Shown here: in pieces, positions 32,279 through 37,997 of the stretch
Layout: every line of letters begins with the position of its first letter
Position numbering within the stretch: position 1 is the first letter of the stretch
Position numbers and translations under genes: made by a program
The notes under the pieces: model-generated
What the model was told of the DNA's origin: nothing
Databases searched by the model: none
The model's input: the letters and a program-made list of their open reading frames with translations, nothing else
Source: Ichthyophonus hoferi
Lineage: Eukaryota; Opisthokonta; Ichthyosporea; Ichthyophonida; Ichthyophonidae
Length of the DNA: 37,997 nucleotides
Direction: 5' to 3'
Assembly (NCBI GenBank): GCA_002751075.1
Contig: NAOQ01000285.1
Span: forward strand, 1,336 to 39,332

Positions 32279-34520
32279 CAGCTGGCTCCATGATTGTTGT
32301 ACCTTTTTATTTATATTCTTGATTACTTTTTTAATTATTATTTCCTGGTGTTATGGTTAAACTACAATAGTACACAGGGAGGTCACAAATAACTGGTGAG
32401 CTCCCAACTTATTCGTTTTATTTATATCAATCAAATAAGAAAGTAATTAACTTCAGAAATAAAAGATTTCAATATTTTGGTAGCACTGCTACAATAACAT
32501 CTACATAAATATATAGCATTAAACATAAACTTCTTTATATTCAGTTATTAAACAACTTATGGTATTAAGTATATTGACCAATAAATCGTATATTTTTTTT
32601 TGATAAAAATGATATGTATAACCATCCTGTCAAAAAGGAATTTTATTATGCAAAATAACTCTTATCATTTCCATCGTATGTAACAGTAAGGATATTAATT
32701 TCAATTCAATATACAACCAATTTATTCATTACAATGAAATGTTGAGTACACATTTGTCATTGTTCAATTTTGCTACAGCGGCATGCATGGCAAGTTCGAG
32801 GCATATTACACATTTAAATAAGGTGTTAAACAGAGCTACATATACAATATGGGCAAAGTAACTATAGTTAAAATTAATTGATTAATTAACGCTAAGTTCT
32901 AAGTTATTTTTTATATAAACTGGTATATTTAGAAAGTATAAAAATGATCTGCCTAAGACAGATTGAGGACCATTAATTCTCTAGTGATACCGAATAAAGG
33001 TTAGGCAGTTTTTATCTCAAATTATCTGGTTGCAATAGTCAGCGGACATCCTGAATATGTGAGATAATCTCTACACAGACTGCAATCGACATATAGAAAT
33101 AATATTATTAGAAAGCACTAACAATGACCAAATCATGCTAATTGGATAAGTATATTGTATCTCATAATCCAAGTTAAACAATATGATCTACTTATCAAAG
33201 AAGGCCTTGACATCAATCCGATTGTGTTAAGAGTCTTCAGTAAAGGAAGAACACATCCTCAACTATTTTCAATGATTGTTATTTAAATAATAAAACCGTT
33301 AAGGTAAAGTGATTATAAATATGTAAGATTTAACTGCTAACAGTTTTCCTCCAACCAATCCAATTATGGCATCAGAATACAAAATATATGAAATTTCATA
33401 ATTTGCAATATATTATAATAAACAAAAAAAAAAATGACTTCCTTGTTTTTTCTTTGTTTTGTTTAAAACGATATTTTTAGGTCATCTTAAGTTTTCAAAA
33501 TTCTCAATTTATCAACTCCAATTTAATTATTTTTTGATTATCATTATTATTAAAACAGTGCATAACATATATAGAGAACAGTTTCTCCAACCGCTATCTT
33601 AACACTCTAGTGTTTTGTTTTCATCTAATTAAGGCTACAAATAAAAATATCTCAAATAACAATAAGTAAAGTCCTGAATTATAAAATATTTGCATCAACA
33701 TTAGGGAGTGCAGCCATGAACCCACTTGTGATCACCTTATTTTGAGTCCCTCACCACTGCAAAGATTTATTGCTACATATTTTCATTTTCTGATGAGAGT
33801 CTACCCGCAATGCAGGCTTCCTAAAATTTTATTTATTCTATATTTTAGTTATGCGTACAATATGTTAATGTGAAAATTGATTATTCTATTCTAGTTTGAT
33901 TAATTCAAGCAGATAATACTACCTCCATTGGTAATTTTCAGACAATATTAAAAAATATTAAGTATTTTTTATAGTATATATATATACATCTAATGTGTTT
34001 ATGAGATATGTTTACTAAAGATATAGATATGCACATACACAACTGCATATGTCCTGGTATTAGTAACAAAATTTCAGATAAATATACGACTTGGATATGA
34101 CAATTAACAATAACACCAGGAAGGAGAGTAATAATTTATGCTTAATCCTTAGAATTAACAATGTGTGAATATTCTACAAAAAATAACTTCACTGTGTCCC
34201 CGAATAAAGAAATAGAAGATAGATTGGCCTACACCCACCCTATTAAAAAGAACATGAGAGTAAAACTAATCCAAGACTAGTGATTATCAGGCTCATAGAT
34301 ATGCAATGAAATCAAGGCTTCCAAAAAACACCATCCTCTTTGAATCAATTATGCGTTCATGGCTTCAAAATATGGTGATTGGTTTGCCTACTACAGGGTT
34401 CCTGAACCGGATGCATCACTAACTAACACAAGATTAACACCCAGAAAATAAATAATTTATGGCTATCTTCTAAAATGACAGCCACCAGAAAAAGAAAAAC
34501 AATAAACAAATTCAAACACT
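32279..34520. other. Intergenic, no gene recognised
   Basis: Strongly AT-rich. I searched both strands for exon-like stretches with splice sites and saw none that I could match. Contains only short homopolymer and AT runs. Confidence 0.5.
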
Positions 34521-36052
34521 TCATTTTTTTTTTTTTCCAGCCAGTTTGGTACGACGCCCTTCGCCTATAATAGAAAAAATACTACGTTAGTGAGAGAGGA
34601 TAAGTGAAAGAGATAGTTGCATTTATAATAAGAGAGGGGATAAAACAGAAATACCTCGTAACAATTATAAAATAATTTTTTAAAAGCAATAAACACATAA
34701 TATATAAAAGAGTTTAAGGAAAAGATGTAACATATAATAAAAACTAATGACAATAAGCATCTATGACACTAAACCTATAAAGTACCTGTCTAGACCATAC
34801 CTTTCTTTGGCTTTCCTTTCCCTGCAAGCTTGCGTTCTATATTTTTAGTCTTATGTCGTTCCTGATGAAACACCAATGATGGTTAAGAACAAAACCATTG
34901 ACTAAAAACGGTACAGTGTAGAGAAACAGACTGATGGAAAAATACTGACAACAATCCAACTTTATTATACATCATACTAATATACGGATTGGCATAACTG
35001 ATAAAAAAAGAAAAAAAAAGCAACAACCCACCTTATCTTCGTCCCAGAATTCACCCTGTCTTGTCAAGTCACGCATTAGTAAGTGACCAGTAAATATTTC
35101 CATAGGAATATACTTCATAATATTTGGCCCTTGAAGGGGCGCCCTCAGGTATTTCAAGCCATCTCTGTGTTAATTAATAGTAATCAATGGTAATTAGTAG
35201 TTGATTGATTTGTAATGAATAAGAATTAATAAAAACTGTAGGTAATTATTTTATTTTTCAATCATTTCCTCTATATTTGTAATAATTCTGTCTATCTCCC
35301 TCCCTTTTACAGTATATGATCAATTGCAATCTCTTCATGATCAGCCCTACAAACCTTCACCATTATTCTCACCTCTTTCTTGCATATTTTTCTTTTTTGT
35401 TTTCTTATGCACGTATCCCACTATATTTTATTTTCTTTTATGTTACTAGACTCCCAAAGTGTACTATTAAACTATTGTTTTTAGTTGGGCCAACAGAGCG
35501 GTGTAAAAACTGAGGCCTACATACACAACTTTATTTTATGGTTTGCTGTATTCACCCACCACCCCCCTCATTTATTATGAATATGCACGGCTTTCTCTCC
35601 ATCTCTATATGTAAATTAAAATTTAATATACATATAAATGCAAGTCTAATAGAATACTCTTAAGTGCAAAAGTACATATATTTGGCATATTTTCTCTCCA
35701 TCCATTTATCTTATTAACTTACCTTTTGAAACCTATTCACGTAGGTAATTTCCTTCCATTATTCTACACAGAATATATATATGTTTTATAAACTAAAATA
35801 ATTCAACTTCAACATTCCCAAAAAAGATTTTCATTAGAAAACTGCAGTACCTGGCGTGGCTGATTAAGGAGTGTAAAGTAAACCCAAGCTACCAAAATAA
35901 AGTGATTATAATTGGCAGTCATATTATCATATAGAACATCTGAGGTCTTTCATAGTATTGCCAACTAACCTTAACCCTTTAGTCCCAACTAATTCTCTTG
36001 TAGTTCCAAATAACCGTGCTTGAATTTCGGCTAGAGCTTTTGTTGCAGCCAT
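34521..36052 (-). CDS. MRPS33: Mitochondrial ribosomal protein S33 (mS33), 4 exons
   Basis: Minus-strand exons: 35970-36052, 35032-35164, 34801-34861, 34521-34564. All introns are GT-AG and phases join to 106 aa, the same length as human MRPS33. The N-terminus MAATKALAEIQARLFGTT matches the family's 'RLSARLFGEVTRPT' region. KYIPMEIFTGHLLMRDL and GEFWDEDKERHKTK match the middle. The basic tail ERKLAGKGKPKKGEGRRTKLAGKKKK matches 'RGKEKPKKGEGKRAAKRK'. It is a small-subunit protein of the mitochondrial ribosome. The last four lysines are encoded by a pure A run next to the TGA stop. Its ATG is 432 bp from that of MED22, which faces the other way. Confidence 0.96.
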
Positions 36053-36484
36053 ATCTTTTCTAAAAACTTTAATTGAAAATAATGTTATGTTGTCATACAT
36101 ATTATTTATTATATTACCTTACTGTATGGTACTAAAGCGCATTTAGCGAATCCGCACCGCATCCATGAGCCATGAGCCATCATTATCTTTTAAATATAAT
36201 ATATTATAATTGACCTATTTAAAGTCTGAAATAGTTTAATTTTATTATTGCATTGGCATATAATTATTTTAAATAACGCGACCAATAATATTCTTAATTT
36301 GGAAGGTAAGTTACGCATTAGGCTATTACTGACGCAATTCAATTGTTTCTCTAGTATACTAGCGCACATTAATTTATGTACGTGTTTAGTTATTTATGTA
36401 TATAGCATTATAGCGTTACAGTTTATAGAACGCTATTATGAGCATATAAGCATATACAGCCATACGTAATATAAGCAAATCAAA
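36053..36484. promoter_or_regulatory. Probable bidirectional promoter, MRPS33/MED22
   Basis: A 432-bp space between two divergent housekeeping start codons. It holds more CpG than nearby intergenic DNA (for example 'aaagcgcatttagcgaatccgcaccgc' near 36136, 'aacgcgaccaat' near 36276, 'ctagcgcac' near 36359), a CCAAT box at 36281-36285, and a short tandem 'atgagcc' repeat near 36164. No good TATA box was seen, which is usual for such promoters. The 73-codon open frame inside is not supported. Confidence 0.6.
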
Positions 36485-37511
36485 ATGGCCACCCCCACTT
36501 TCACCAGCACTTCACGCAATACGGCCCTGCAAGATACTTACAAACAGAGACTTAAGGACTGTCAGGATGCCCTTATGGACAATTTTGTACATATCATGAG
36601 AGCAGCACATGTGAGTGTAGCCTAATGGGTTAAAAGGGGAAAAACAGTGATGGACATGGAAAATAAAAGGTTTCTTTTATAAGTAAACCAGGAAATTGAG
36701 CTAGCAACAACATTATATATATTGTATATTGTTGTAGATAATAATGAGTGATATAGAGGGGAGAGAGTGGAAGCCAACCAATAGTGTGATATAAAGGGGC
36801 TGTGTTTCCTGTGTATGAATCTTGCTACTGTGCCTAGTCTTAGGTGATCTTCATTATAATCTTTACTACTTATGTAAATGTACGCAAAGGCCTTCCCTTT
36901 CCCCTGAATATCAGACTTGTGCCTGCTATCCCAGTATTTTATTTACTACCAGACAGTCAAGCATATGGAGAGAAGATGGTGCAGTAGCCGTTTAATTACT
37001 ATACTATCTCTTTGACCCGTAATTATACATCCTCAATGTTCTAAAGCGCACTGCCATATTCCTTCTTTGCAGATAAGAGATGAAGAAGATGTATCTGATA
37101 AGGCTATAGCTGCAAGAGAACGTTATGAACTAGACGTCCGTGCCACTAATATTGTATGTTTACATGATGCCCGTTAGATACTTGGCAGTTATATGTATAT
37201 TAGAGCATGGAATTGCAATTTTGATTGCGGCTACTGTATTTTTTTTAATCATTATGCATAAACACTAGCCTGTATACAATCATTGACATCCTAATATGTC
37301 TTTCTAGATTGCCTTATTAATAGCTATACTAGACTATACCTTGTACATCCACTGGTGGTTATACTAAACTATAACTTGCATTTGGTAGGTAAGAACAGCC
37401 GAGTCTCTTCTAAGAATGATTGCAGAGTTGAAGAAATTACTGCTCTTTCAGGATTTTGATTCACTCAATGCTAACCATGCGGAGAGATTGAGGCAACTAC
37501 AGGAGTGTAAG
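36485..37511 (+). CDS. MED22: Mediator complex subunit 22 (Surf5), partial, 3 exons seen
   Basis: Exons: 36485-36610, 37073-37153, 37389-37511, all phase 0, giving the first 110 residues. The gene continues past the right edge; the last visible exon ends TGTAAG before GTAAAG. LQDTYKQRLKDCQDALMDNF matches the human 'LLQSYNKRLKDDIKSIMDNF' region. IRDEEDVSDKA and RERYELDVRATNIVRTAESLL match 'NYEMHVRAANIVRAGESLM'. LKKLLLFQDFDSLNANHAERLRQLQECK matches the following helix. It is a head-module subunit of Mediator, the RNA polymerase II coactivator. The remaining C-terminal part (the DRKLITLRDEI region in human) is not in the window. Confidence 0.95.
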
Positions 37512-37617
37512 GTAAAGTGGGGTTGGCTGGTAGTTGCTGCGGAGAATCTACACAGATATGCTTACAGAATTGCACACATAAATTTGCACATAAATTCATC
37601 TATATCTTGTACACACA

Positions 37618-37845
37618 CACACATATATAAATGGATACATATATACGTGCATACATACATATATACATATATACATACATACATACATACATATATATAT
37701 ACATCCATACATACATACATCCATACATACATACATACATATATACATACATATATACATATATACTTACATGCATTCATGCATTCATCTATACATGCAT
37801 ACATAACATACATGCATATATACATACATACATACATACATAAGT
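37618..37845. repeat. (ATAC)n microsatellite in MED22 intron 3
   Basis: ATAC/ATAT/ATCC/ATGC tetranucleotides over about 230 bp, about 0.1 kb after the exon 3 donor. It creates long open frames of repeated YIHT on both strands, which are not genes. Confidence 0.95.
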
Positions 37846-37959
37846 ATATTCTCATGTTATTATCCAATTCTAAGTCTATATTTAGCTACAACTTTCTCAT
37901 TTCATGCAATTGGTAGCCACATATAAGTTTATGTATTTATATAGTTTTACTTATACATC

Positions 37960-37964
<5 letters not shown>

Positions 37965-37997
<33 letters not shown>
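37965..37997. repeat. (TA)n run at the right edge
   Basis: An uninterrupted TA run reaching the last base of the window. Confidence 0.95.

Noticed and set aside
37562-37867. 101-codon minus-strand frame of repeated YVCM
   Set aside because: Pure microsatellite translation.
37416-37916. 166-codon plus-strand frame extending MED22 into a YIHT-rich tail
   Set aside because: Read-through from exon 3 (ends 37511) into the ATAC microsatellite. A good donor ends the exon.

Overview
The window looks like a gene-dense, AT-rich animal nuclear scaffold with spliced genes and two assembly gaps. Five conserved eukaryotic genes could be rebuilt exon by exon, each with introns whose phases add up exactly: RWDD2 (+), DYNLRB roadblock dynein light chain (-), ILKAP-type PP2C phosphatase (-), MRPS33 (-) and the 5' part of MED22 (+). 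The gene set, AT content and introns of a few hundred bases suggest an early-branching metazoan, plausibly a demosponge. The taxon is inference from style and cannot be proved from this sequence.

Layout. 1-4.1 kb: an intronless secreted CAP/SCP gene (CAP-1, minus strand) inside a patchwork of diverged repeats and two related, decayed coding-like fragments. 4.1-7.9 kb: RWDD2, nine exons. 9.5-12.3 kb: DYNLRB, converging on RWDD2, with a simple-repeat intron holding a 497-N gap and a start codon that seems to form an exon with no other coding bases. 12.3-17.8 kb: a tandem segmental duplication of about 2-3.5 kb carrying CAP-2 (intact) and CAP-3 (decayed), both intronless. 17.8-20.4 kb: more repeat copies without an intact gene. 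20.5-28.9 kb: ILKAP, 13 exons, 445 aa, with a 478-N gap flanked by a 77-bp perfect duplication that looks like an unmerged contig overlap. 28.9-34.5 kb: no gene recognised, but a giant palindrome with arms of about 0.6 kb lies at 30.9-32.3 kb. 34.5-36.05 kb: MRPS33, head to head with MED22 (36.49 kb to the right edge) across a 432-bp probable shared promoter.

The conserved genes are unrelated housekeeping functions (signalling phosphatase, dynein cargo adaptor, mitochondrial ribosome, Mediator) and show no common pathway. The changing part of the locus is the CAP cluster. Its three members share a promoter layout (inverted CCAAT box, TATA box, about 130 bp to the ATG), and its two intact members have lost different residues of the canonical CAP cavity. 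I found no mobile genetic system, RNA gene or defence-type system that I can name. The strongest unexplained structures are the giant palindrome, the CAP duplication block, and the paired coding-like fragments beside CAP-1.
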